Below are positions 48,759-56,528 of a stretch of DNA of 64,000 bases, piece by piece (position 1 is the first letter of the stretch; the number at the start of each line of letters is the position of its first letter). The notes under the pieces are model-generated. The model saw only the letters and a list, made by a program, of their open reading frames with translations. It was not told the origin of the DNA and did not search any database. Origin of the DNA: Candidatus Formimonas warabiya (lineage in GTDB: Bacteria; Bacillota; Dehalobacteriia; Dehalobacteriales; Dehalobacteriaceae). Both the position numbers and the translations under genes were made by a program. Location: assembly GCF_002777255.1 (NCBI RefSeq), contig NZ_CP017634.1:1500903-1564902 (forward strand), in the 5' to 3' direction.

Positions 48759-50141
48759 TCACTCCATCTTAAGGCCACGTGCAAGCAAATCTTCTTTTAC
48801 CTTGTGTGCAATGGCCTGCCACTCCGGTGAGGGTGTCAGTGTCTCGATGTCAAAGCATTCTCTGAAGCTTTTTCCTTTCGGCTGATTGCGAATATTATCT
48901 TCATATTTGCTCAATAAATACAACACGATCTCATTTGATTTTGCCAGAGTCAAGCCGCCGCAAGCCTTGAATGCATCGGCACAGAACCAGTGCTCCAACG
49001 GAGTAATATAATTTTTATAACTCCCCCCGGCTGAACGCGGCCCGGTTGTCATACTGATCCCTGACACAGCTTGTGTGATGAGACCGGCTGTTGTGGCGTA
49101 AAGTATTTCTTCTGTGCATGGACCTGCTGTTTGGTTGATAATTTTATCCAGCATCCCGTGGGTATTATGGCTCATCGCCTGCAATGCGATACTTTGAGCC
49201 CACAGAGCATGTCGGCCCACAGCGGAATTTATCCTAACATCGTAAAGTGAACAATTGGAAATATCCGCTTGATTGATCGTAAACTGCATTAAATCAGAAG
49301 CAATATTGGCAACAGCTGCGCCCTCAGCCGAACCGCTATATCCCCCAATCATGGAGGGGCAGCCGGAACGGACATAACCATTGTAGCCGATGGCAACGAC
49401 TACTTTATTAAAATTAGAATAATTGGTCTTTAATTCTGCCGGTTGCAGGCAAACCGCAATAGAACGGTTAGATGGCTTTGTTTGGCCGGGAAACCCTCCT
49501 AAGATTCCGAATTCAGTGGTTGAAGAGGAGACCGGACAATTGGGCATACCGGAACGTCCCGCTTTCCATAAAGCTTCCGCGCGCAGTTGGTTTTCCCTCA
49601 AACCGGCCAAGGTCTCAAAGGGAGTTCCCGCATATACCGGCGCTCCAAATACGGTGTCAATAGACGGCCCCTGGAGAAGGTTCACATTATGGTTGCGAAT
49701 CATCCCTTCCACAAATTTTACGTAAAGGTCTTCATCGATAGCGATTGATAGAGAACCACAAAACAAGGGCGGATCACTATCTTCCGGCTTACGGGCTTTT
49801 AGCGTGACCCGGTCCTGCCCTTCTCCCAATTCCAGAGCAGCCGGGGCATTTTTCAGGGCAGTTAGAATCTCTTCCCTGCTCACCATAATCGCTGTTTCGG
49901 TATCGGTACAAAGGACACCAATGGTACTGGCCAGGTCCAGGCCTGCTTGGAAAAACTGGTCAGCCAAAGCAAGATCCTGATTGATAGGAGTCTCGGAGTT
50001 AAATCGTTTTTCCAGATCGTACTTCTTAAGTATCGCCCGTACATTCTGCGGGATTACTTTTTGTTCCCACTCTTTTGCTGTGTAATTAGGACCATTTTTA
50101 GTACGTTTTAATATCTCAGTTAAATAAACGAGTGATGCCAT
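48759..50141 (-). CDS. MtmB-family (monomethylamine methyltransferase) homologue without pyrrolysine
   Basis: Likely removes a methyl group from an unknown methylamine-like compound and gives it to the corrinoid protein encoded just upstream. It is 460 aa; archaeal MtmB is 458. Family segments match along the length: IGVLCTDTETAIMVSREEI, MIGGYSGSAEGAAV, AGPCTEEILYATTAGLITQA and GKSFRECFDIETLTPSPEW. The whole frame has no internal TAG, so the pyrrolysine of MtmB is replaced by a sense codon. The same loss is known in the MttB family, where the non-pyrrolysine MtgB uses glycine betaine. The real substrate is open. RBS AAAGGAG precedes ATG 50141. Confidence 0.82.
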   Translation of the reverse strand: MASLVYLTEILKRTKNGPNYTAKEWEQKVIPQNVRAILKKYDLEKRFNSETPINQDLALADQFFQAGLDLASTIGVLCTDTETAIMVSREEILTALKNAPAALELGEGQDRVTLKARKPEDSDPPLFCGSLSIAIDEDLYVKFVEGMIRNHNVNLLQGPSIDTVFGAPVYAGTPFETLAGLRENQLRAEALWKAGRSGMPNCPVSSSTTEFGILGGFPGQTKPSNRSIAVCLQPAELKTNYSNFNKVVVAIGYNGYVRSGCPSMIGGYSGSAEGAAVANIASDLMQFTINQADISNCSLYDVRINSAVGRHALWAQSIALQAMSHNTHGMLDKIINQTAGPCTEEILYATTAGLITQAVSGISMTTGPRSAGGSYKNYITPLEHWFCADAFKACGGLTLAKSNEIVLYLLSKYEDNIRNQPKGKSFRECFDIETLTPSPEWQAIAHKVKEDLLARGLKME

Positions 50142-50163
50142 CGTTCAAAACTCCTTTCATTTA

Positions 50164-50847
50164 TTATTCCGCTACCCTGGGAGCACAACTGCCGGGCGTG
50201 CTGCCGGAAGCAATTAATTCTTTGCAAAGCTTTACACAACTCACTGCGGTTCGGCCATAACCATCTGCCCCGATTTCCGCGGCCCATTCTGCCGTAACAG
50301 GACCACCGCCCACAATCACATAGTATTTGCCGCGCAATTTCTTGGTCTTTAGATACTCAATCAAATCCTTTTGATAATATGCCGAGGTGGACATTAATGC
50401 GGACATGGCAATAACTTGAGCCCCTAACTCCTCAGCTTCCTCAACGAACCGATTCACTTTCACATCAACACCAAGGTCTTTCACTTTAAACCCGTTTAAT
50501 TGGAGTTGGTTAATGCTTAGGTTTTTGCCAATATCATGCAAGTCTCCCGCTACCGTTCCAAATACCACTTTGCCCGCCATTTCCTGGCTGATGCTGCCGG
50601 TATCGGGCATAACCAAAGAGGTTAGGGCCTGCATCGCATCTGCCGAGGCAATCAAGTCGGGCAAAAACAGCTCAAGTTCTTCAAACTTTTGGCCCACAAT
50701 CTCTAATCCTGCACCTCCGCCCTTTTGAACGATGTCGGCGGGTGCAATACCCAGGTCCAAACAGGTTTGACCCAAGCTTTTTACAGCTTCAATATCTCCG
50801 TCCACAATGGCCTGAGCTACTTTTTCCAACATTTGTTCATTGCCCAT
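50164..50847 (-). CDS. Methyltransferase corrinoid protein (MtmC/MttC type)
   Basis: Carries the methyl group on cobalamin between the two methyltransferases. It is 227 aa from ATG 50847, with AGGAGAGG upstream; the frame is open to 50898. The N-terminal helical cap (about 1-90) is followed by a B12-binding Rossmann domain with GDLHDIGKNL (the D-x-H-x-x-G lower ligand, about 104-109), ALMSTSAYYQKDLI and VGGGPVTAEWAAEIGADGYG. It is the middle gene of the methyltransfer operon. Confidence 0.92.
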   Translation of the reverse strand: MGNEQMLEKVAQAIVDGDIEAVKSLGQTCLDLGIAPADIVQKGGGAGLEIVGQKFEELELFLPDLIASADAMQALTSLVMPDTGSISQEMAGKVVFGTVAGDLHDIGKNLSINQLQLNGFKVKDLGVDVKVNRFVEEAEELGAQVIAMSALMSTSAYYQKDLIEYLKTKKLRGKYYVIVGGGPVTAEWAAEIGADGYGRTAVSCVKLCKELIASGSTPGSCAPRVAE

Positions 50848-50867
50848 ATTATCCTCTCCTTTTCTTT

Positions 50868-51656
50868 TTACCTGAACATTTTTAAATAGCGGCGACAACG
50901 GAAGTCTTTTCCTGCTAACATATCGCTCGCATAAGCCATTTCCATCATTTCTTGATCCAGCGGGTCAATAATGGCCCCATCCAGACCAGCTGCAGTCAAC
51001 ATTGCCAAAAACGAGCGGTTAATCAATTTCCGTTTCGGCAGACCAAACCCCACATTACTTAATCCACATACAATCTTGGCAAAGGGCACTTTTGCTTTTA
51101 GCCCTTGGACGGTATGGAAAACTGTCATTGCTGCTTGCTGATTAACGGCGACTGCATTAACCAGCGGGTCCAAGTAAATATTTTCTTCCGGTATCCCAAT
51201 ATGCCGAAGTCGCTCCGCTAGTTCTATACCGGCGGAGATGCGCTCCTCCGCACGATCAGGAATTTTTTCTCCTGTTTGGCATAGACCAATGACAGAACTC
51301 CCAAATTTTAAAGCCAATCTGGAAACATCCTCGAACCGGGTGCCTTCCATGCTAATAGAATTAATGAGGGCAGGTTTTTGGGCAAGTTGAAGAGCCGTAG
51401 CAAGAGCATCCGCATTCGTCGTATCGACACAGAGAGGTTTGTCTGTCACTTCTTGTACTAATTCTACCAGCCAGCTCATCATTTCTGTTTCCGTACTAAT
51501 GAATGTGCCGGCATTAATGTCGATAAAGTCTGCCCCAGATTCTACCTGTAATCTAACCAGCTCTTGTAAGGCAAGGTGATCCTTTGCGGCCATCAGTTCC
51601 CGTGTTTTCGGTATACTGCTGTTGAGTTTTTCCCCAATCACAATCACGTTTATCAC
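50868..51656 (-). CDS. Methyltetrahydrofolate:corrinoid methyltransferase (MtgA/AcsE type)
   Basis: Moves the methyl from the corrinoid protein to tetrahydrofolate, or the reverse. It is 262 aa, a pterin-binding TIM barrel: VIGEKLNSSIPKTRELM, ADFIDINAGTF, CVDTTNADAL, LINSISMEG, NIYLDPLVNAV and GLSNVGFGLPKR. The Asp, Asn and Asp ligands of the pterin ring are in place. It is the first gene of the operon, followed by the corrinoid protein and the MtmB homologue, so the set is complete for methyl transfer to folate. Upstream lies an antiterminator/terminator-like leader (51772-51817). Confidence 0.9.
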   Translation of the reverse strand: MINVIVIGEKLNSSIPKTRELMAAKDHLALQELVRLQVESGADFIDINAGTFISTETEMMSWLVELVQEVTDKPLCVDTTNADALATALQLAQKPALINSISMEGTRFEDVSRLALKFGSSVIGLCQTGEKIPDRAEERISAGIELAERLRHIGIPEENIYLDPLVNAVAVNQQAAMTVFHTVQGLKAKVPFAKIVCGLSNVGFGLPKRKLINRSFLAMLTAAGLDGAIIDPLDQEMMEMAYASDMLAGKDFRCRRYLKMFR

Positions 51657-51771
51657 CTCTTTTCTTTTTCATTTGGCATTGCTCATATATTCGTGTTTTT
51701 TATTTCACCGGCCTTCGACAACATTGCCAACAAAAAACACCCCAATCAATTAAAGTTTTGCGTGTTTGCAC

Positions 51772-51817
51772 AAAAAGGCCCCTTTAAGCTCCACTTATGG
51801 AAAAGGGGCCGGAGCTT
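51772..51817 (-). promoter_or_regulatory. Terminator/antiterminator pair upstream of the methyltransfer operon
   Basis: On the minus strand AAGCTCC-GGCCCCTTT, nine bases, GGAGCTT-AAAGGGGCC, then TTTTT. Segment 1 pairs with 3 (7 bp) and 2 with 4 (9 bp, T-run follows). No bases join the helices, so only one can fully form. This is the form of a riboswitch or attenuator platform; no known aptamer was recognised. Confidence 0.55.
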
Positions 51818-51853
51818 CGATCCCTACCAAGCGCTGCGATAAAAGCAGGCGCA

Positions 51854-51893
51854 CAAAAAAAGGTGAAACGAAAATCTAAGTTCCGTTACACCT
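51854..51893 (-). terminator. Terminator downstream of the permease gene
   Basis: AGGTG and AACG pair with CGTT and CACCT (51861-51893); seven T follow on the minus strand. Confidence 0.7.
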
Positions 51894-51912
51894 CTTTTTG
51901 CCGGAGATTTAT

Positions 51913-52047
51913 ATTTTGAAGCAAGTTCTTAATTCAGATGGAGATTCTTTTACTCCATCTGAATTTTAGAACTGCAAATGCATGACTTAATTGGCGTTGG
52001 ACTCCCGCCTAAAAGAGGCGGGAGACTTACGCCAAGTTAGTCAGGTT
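51913..52047 (+). repeat. Long intergenic palindromic element, copy B (intact)
   Basis: Two hairpins: AGTTCT..AATTCAGATGGAG pairs with CTCCATCTGAATT..AGAACT, and TGACTTAATTGGCGT..CTCCCGCCT pairs with AGGCGGGAG..ACGCCAAGTTAGTCA. Copy A at 7369-7516 is the same element in the other direction; copy C near 26730-26781 keeps only the ends. Confidence 0.7.
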
Positions 52048-52121
52048 AAAAAGTAATAATACGATATATGACGAATTTCTGATATCTACCTGATTAGAAG
52101 TTATTACCATCCATTGATGGC

Positions 52122-53474
52122 TTAAGCAATAAAATGGCTTCCTGCGCCGGAATTACTATCTGCTTTCCTATCATTTTCATTTAAATTCAGGAATATATTT
52201 AACAACACTGCGACGATAGTTCCGGAAACAATTCCGCTGCCAATGAAAGTTTTGAATAAAGCAGGCATTTGATCAAAAATTCCGGTAACAACAGATATAC
52301 CGAGTCCTACACCAATTGAAGTAGCTGCAATCAACAGATTATTATTATTTGTTAAATCCGCTTGTGTCAGCATTTTAATACCGGAAACTCCCACCATACC
52401 GAACATCACGATCATGGCACCGCCAAGTACAGCCGCCGGTATAATGGTTGCCAATGCCGCAAACTTAGGCAAAATCCCTAATAAAAACAGGATAATTCCT
52501 GAAACAACTGTAACCCAGCGGGTTGTAACTTTAGTTAATGCGACAAGGCCCATATTCTGGGAGTAAGTGGTATAAGGAAATGAGTTTAAAATACCGCCTA
52601 ATATTGTGGCAATGCCTTCTGCCCGAATACCCTTGACAATATCTTGATCCAATATTTCTTTATCACATATTTTGCCGATGCCTAAAAAAACTCCCGTAGA
52701 CTCGATCATGGTTACGATCGCAACCAAGCACATGGTTATCGTTCCGCTAACCGTTATTTTGGGCATGCCGAAGTTTAATGGCTGCACGATGCTCACCCAG
52801 TTCGCATCTGCGACTACCTTAAAATCAACCATACCTAAAAGTCCTGCTACAATAGTACCCAATATGATCCCAATCAACACAGAAATAGCCTGGAAAAAAC
52901 CTCTGAAAAATTTATTTACGGCCATAATAATACACATTACCAATAAAGCCAGACATAAATTTACAGGAGCTCCAAAAGTCGGGCTGCCAACTCCTCCTGC
53001 CACATTTTGCATGCCTATGGGTATCAATGAAAAGCCGATAATTGTTACAATTGAACCGGTAACAACCTGGGGGAAAAACCTTAATAATTTACCATATAGC
53101 GGGGCAAAAAGGATCATAAAAAGGCCTGAAATAATAATTGAACCCCAAATACCCAAGATACCGGATTCACTGCCGATTGCGATCAATGGCCCTACCGCTG
53201 TAAATGTCACACCAAGTACAACAGGTAATTTGATGCCTGCAAAGTTTCCGATCCCGTAAGATTGAATAAATGTCGCGATACCACATGTAAATAAATCAGC
53301 AGCGATTAATAAGGCTAATTGTGTCTGCGTTAATCCTAATGCTCCGGCAATAATGATTGGTATTGTAACTGCCCCGGCATACATTGCAAGAACATGCTGC
53401 AACCCTAATACTGATAGCTGACCAATAGGCAACATTTCATTTACTTTTTCGGTATTAGTTCCCACATCAGACAT
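52122..53474 (-). CDS. NCS2 nucleobase permease (xanthine/uric acid type)
   Basis: A proton-coupled importer of a purine base, 450 aa with about 12 to 14 hydrophobic segments. The start QLSVLGLQHVLAMYAGAVTIP and IGSESGILGIWGSIIISG region are typical of bacterial xanthine permeases. The central MIESTGVFLGIGKICDKEIL carries the substrate Glu, and NSFPYTTYSQNMGLVALTKV contains the NAT signature QNxGxxxxT. It follows the fused molybdenum hydroxylase after 273 bases, matching xanthine or a hydroxylated purine as cargo. Uracil-type members are less likely given the QN-M-G-L-V-x-L-T-K form. Confidence 0.88.
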   Translation of the reverse strand: MSDVGTNTEKVNEMLPIGQLSVLGLQHVLAMYAGAVTIPIIIAGALGLTQTQLALLIAADLFTCGIATFIQSYGIGNFAGIKLPVVLGVTFTAVGPLIAIGSESGILGIWGSIIISGLFMILFAPLYGKLLRFFPQVVTGSIVTIIGFSLIPIGMQNVAGGVGSPTFGAPVNLCLALLVMCIIMAVNKFFRGFFQAISVLIGIILGTIVAGLLGMVDFKVVADANWVSIVQPLNFGMPKITVSGTITMCLVAIVTMIESTGVFLGIGKICDKEILDQDIVKGIRAEGIATILGGILNSFPYTTYSQNMGLVALTKVTTRWVTVVSGIILFLLGILPKFAALATIIPAAVLGGAMIVMFGMVGVSGIKMLTQADLTNNNNLLIAATSIGVGLGISVVTGIFDQMPALFKTFIGSGIVSGTIVAVLLNIFLNLNENDRKADSNSGAGSHFIA

Positions 53475-53688
53475 TTATTTCCCTCCCCGAAATAATGTTA
53501 CATGCCATCCCCTTCACGCATCCGTAATCAGAAATTTGAATTTGTTTGAAGTTCATCACTCCACCTCCGGTATTTGTATTAGCTCTTGATCAAGATGCCA
53601 TATTTATTCGGGAAAATTCACCTACTACCTTTACCAACCCGAACAAAATAAATTAGAAAATATCTATTATTTTTGTGAATATATGCAA

Positions 53689-53714
53689 TTTATCTTTATA
53701 TGTAAAAAGATAAA
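53689..53714. promoter_or_regulatory. AT-rich inverted repeat upstream of the permease gene
   Basis: TTTATCTTT, eight bases, AAAGATAAA, between the fused hydroxylase and the permease. It may be an operator; it lacks a T-run for a terminator. The rest of this 273-base gap shows no known riboswitch. Confidence 0.3.
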
Positions 53715-53747
53715 AATTTAACGTTTTTCCTGCCTGATATCGATGGA

Positions 53748-56354
53748 TTAGCTAACTCCATCGCTACATGCAGGTTTAACCGGCTTCCTGTGCAAACTTT
53801 TCTTAGGCCGATAAAACGTGTCTTTTAACGGCAGAGTGCACCGCCTTGTTCCATCTAATTTGTAGTAGGCGGAGGCAACTGCGGGAGCAGTGGGTATGGT
53901 GCAAATTTCACCGATTCCTTTAGCCCCATATGCCAGCGGTGATTTATTTTTTTCCACAAGAATACATTCTACTTCCGGCATATCTAGGGATCTGAATAAG
54001 CCAAGGGTTCCGAACTTCGCGGTAGGTACAGCATCTTTTAACGGGAAGTCTTCTCTCAAGGCATAACCCAATCCCATCGCAACGCCTCCTTCAATTTGCC
54101 CCTCCACATTTACCGGATTTATGGCCTTCCCGATATCATGGGCGGCAATTACTTTTTCTACTTTACCCTTCTGGTCCAGAACGACTACTTGGGTGGCATA
54201 ACTATACGCCACATGGTTCACGGGATGCTCTTTTTCAGAACCCAGGGGATCAGTCACTCCCACGAATTCGCCATAGAATTCCTGTCCTTCCAATTGTGCT
54301 AAAGGAACTCTTTTAAGGCTTTCTGCCAAATACAAGGAAGCTTGTCTTACTGCTTCCCCGGTAAACAGCGTCTGCCGGGATCCGGTCGTAGCACCGGAAT
54401 CTGGCGCTAATACCGTATTGGGCGGAGCAACCTCTACCGTTTCTTTATCCAGCCCCGTTGTTTCACACACGATTTGAGTAAGAATCGTGGCAATCCCTTG
54501 ACCGATACAGGTGGCAGCACTTTGTAGCTGCACTTTACCATTTACAATGATCAATTTAGCACGTCCGGTATCAGGAACCCCCACTCCCAGGCCGGCATTT
54601 TTGATTGCACAGGCGATTCCCGTATACGGACTAGACTCATAGGCATCACGCACTGCTAAAAGGGTTTCTTTAATCGCTGTGCTGTCATCAGCGATTTGTC
54701 CTACCGGCAACGAATCTCCAGGATTTAAGGCATTTTTGTACCTAATTTCCCAAGGGGATAAACCTACCCGTTCTGCCAGTATATCCAGGTTTGATTCGCC
54801 GGCAAAGGCGGACTGGGCTACCCCAAATCCTCTAAACGCTCCGGCCGGCGGATTATTGGTATATACCCCCAAACCCGTTAATTCTATATGAGGAATGCGA
54901 TAGGGACCGCATGCATGGGTACATGCCCTTTCTAAGACAGGGCCGCCTAAAGAAGCATAGGCACCGGTGTCAGCCAGGATTTTGGCGACCATCGCGGTTA
55001 GGTTTCCCTCTTCGTCACAGGCAGTGGTTACTTCAATTTCCATCGCATGACGCTTAGGATGCACGAAAAGGCTTTCCCGTCGCGAAAGAGTTAATTTGAC
55101 CGGTTTTTGAGCAGCACAAGCTAAAAGTGCCGCATGATGCTGAACGCTGAGGTCTTCTTTTCCTCCAAAAGCTCCTCCCACATACTTACAAATAACTTTC
55201 ACTTTCCCATGAGGCTTGCCCAAAATATTTTCCATACTATGCATGTCGTGGTAAACACTTTGGGTACCCACATAAACGGTCAGACCCCCGTCCGGATCGG
55301 GTACCGCCAGGGCACTTTCAGGTTCTAAAAAAGCGTGCTCTACAAATGGCGTTTTATAGACTTTTCGTACCACATGCTTGGATTTAGCGATAGCTTCCTC
55401 AGGATCTCCTCTTTTCACGTAAGTCTTTTTGAGAATATTTCCCCCCGGATGAAGTTTGGGCGCATTTTCTTTTAGAGCGTCTGCCGGTGTGGTAATCGGC
55501 GGTAATTCTTCGTAGTCCACCCTGATCAGTTCCAACGCTTCTTGCGCTGCTTTCTTTGATCTTGCCGCTAAAATAGCTAAAGCATCTCCCACATACCTGG
55601 TTTCTTCCCCGGGAGCAACCAAAACAGGCCAGTCTTTGACCAGGTATCCGTCAATTCTGTTGCCGGGAATATTTTCCGCGGTCAATACAACTTCCACATC
55701 CGGATGTCTTTTTGCTTTACTGATATCGATAGACTTAATCAAAGCCCGGGGGTATTTTGTCCTTAAGACGGCTCCGTAAAGCATCCCTTCAACGTACATA
55801 TCATCGACATAATCGGCTGTCCCTAAAGTTTTGGCCCCGGCATCCACCCGATGGCAGCGGTTTCCCACCCGAGCCGAAGTATTTTTTTCTTCATGCTTGG
55901 TGCCGTCTCTCAGAGCACCGGCTGCCAGCAAAACAGCCTCTTCAATTTTAATATAACCGGTACACCGGCAAATGTTGTTTTTTAATGCCTTCTTTATTTC
56001 TTCCGGGCTTGGATAAAGATTTACATTCAATAGAGCTTTTGCACTCATCACCATGCCTGGGGTGCAAAAACCGCACTGTACGGCACCTGCTTCTGCAAAA
56101 GCCCAGGCATATATCTCTTTTTCCCTTTGGCTCAGGCCTTCCACTGTAAGAATAGTTTTTCCGTCAACTTTTGCTGCAGTCAATCTGCACGCTCTCACAT
56201 TTTTCCCATCTACCAGAATGGTGCAGGCACCACAGGCTCCATCGCCGCAACCGTTTTTTACCGAAGTGAGCCGGGCTTGATCCCGGAGGAAATCCAATAA
56301 ATTGTCCTCATCCAAAGCATGAACCTTTTGTCCGTTTAACGTAAAATCCGCCAC
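53748..56354 (-). CDS. Fused 2Fe-2S / molybdopterin hydroxylase (xanthine dehydrogenase family)
   Basis: Hydroxylates a purine or related ring with water as oxygen source. It is 868 aa. The N-terminal 2Fe-2S domains (1-160) carry CGDGACGACTILVDG and CGFCTPG...CRCTGY; the molybdopterin part follows (about 170-860) with YVGGAFGGKEDLSVQ, GAFRGFGVAQ and the active Glu in GAKGIGEICTIPTAP. There is no FAD domain. Length and layout match the selenium-dependent molybdenum hydroxylases of purine-using Clostridia and also aldehyde oxidoreductases; the xdhABC and purine-permease neighbours favour a purine substrate. A palindromic repeat sits between it and xdhA, close to its ribosome site. Confidence 0.83.
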   Translation of the reverse strand: MADFTLNGQKVHALDEDNLLDFLRDQARLTSVKNGCGDGACGACTILVDGKNVRACRLTAAKVDGKTILTVEGLSQREKEIYAWAFAEAGAVQCGFCTPGMVMSAKALLNVNLYPSPEEIKKALKNNICRCTGYIKIEEAVLLAAGALRDGTKHEEKNTSARVGNRCHRVDAGAKTLGTADYVDDMYVEGMLYGAVLRTKYPRALIKSIDISKAKRHPDVEVVLTAENIPGNRIDGYLVKDWPVLVAPGEETRYVGDALAILAARSKKAAQEALELIRVDYEELPPITTPADALKENAPKLHPGGNILKKTYVKRGDPEEAIAKSKHVVRKVYKTPFVEHAFLEPESALAVPDPDGGLTVYVGTQSVYHDMHSMENILGKPHGKVKVICKYVGGAFGGKEDLSVQHHAALLACAAQKPVKLTLSRRESLFVHPKRHAMEIEVTTACDEEGNLTAMVAKILADTGAYASLGGPVLERACTHACGPYRIPHIELTGLGVYTNNPPAGAFRGFGVAQSAFAGESNLDILAERVGLSPWEIRYKNALNPGDSLPVGQIADDSTAIKETLLAVRDAYESSPYTGIACAIKNAGLGVGVPDTGRAKLIIVNGKVQLQSAATCIGQGIATILTQIVCETTGLDKETVEVAPPNTVLAPDSGATTGSRQTLFTGEAVRQASLYLAESLKRVPLAQLEGQEFYGEFVGVTDPLGSEKEHPVNHVAYSYATQVVVLDQKGKVEKVIAAHDIGKAINPVNVEGQIEGGVAMGLGYALREDFPLKDAVPTAKFGTLGLFRSLDMPEVECILVEKNKSPLAYGAKGIGEICTIPTAPAVASAYYKLDGTRRCTLPLKDTFYRPKKSLHRKPVKPACSDGVS

Positions 56355-56378
56355 AGCAAAACCTCCTTTAAAAGGTTA

Positions 56379-56429
56379 GGGGACACACCTCTATTTGGGG
56401 CATTCCTATCCTGTCGGAGGAATGTCCCC
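56379..56429. repeat. GGGGACACACCTC repeat, single copy
   Basis: 51-bp hairpin like the units at 25400-25571. As there, it is followed toward the gene by a TAACCTT...AAAGGAGG segment, so it lies directly upstream of the ribosome site of the fused hydroxylase. Confidence 0.75.
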
Positions 56430-56528
56430 CAATTAATTAATCATTTTTCAGCAAATGTTTTATCTATGGCAGATTAATTGCATATAAAAGTCCGTATTGC
56501 CTTTGACAGAGTTAACCAAAATAATCTG

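Larger units (their letters stand above)
51657..52121. other. Intergenic region between the NCS2 permease and the methyltransfer operon
   Basis: No gene is visible in these 465 bases. From right to left it holds repeat copy B (51913-52047), a terminator (51854-51893) and a switch-like pair of exclusive hairpins (51772-51817), then an AT-rich leader of about 110 bases. Confidence 0.7.

Noticed and set aside
53475..53747. Purine riboswitch or PurR box before the NCS2 permease
   Set aside because: Neither the conserved purine-aptamer loops nor a CCGAACA-type PurR box was found; only an AT-rich inverted repeat is visible.
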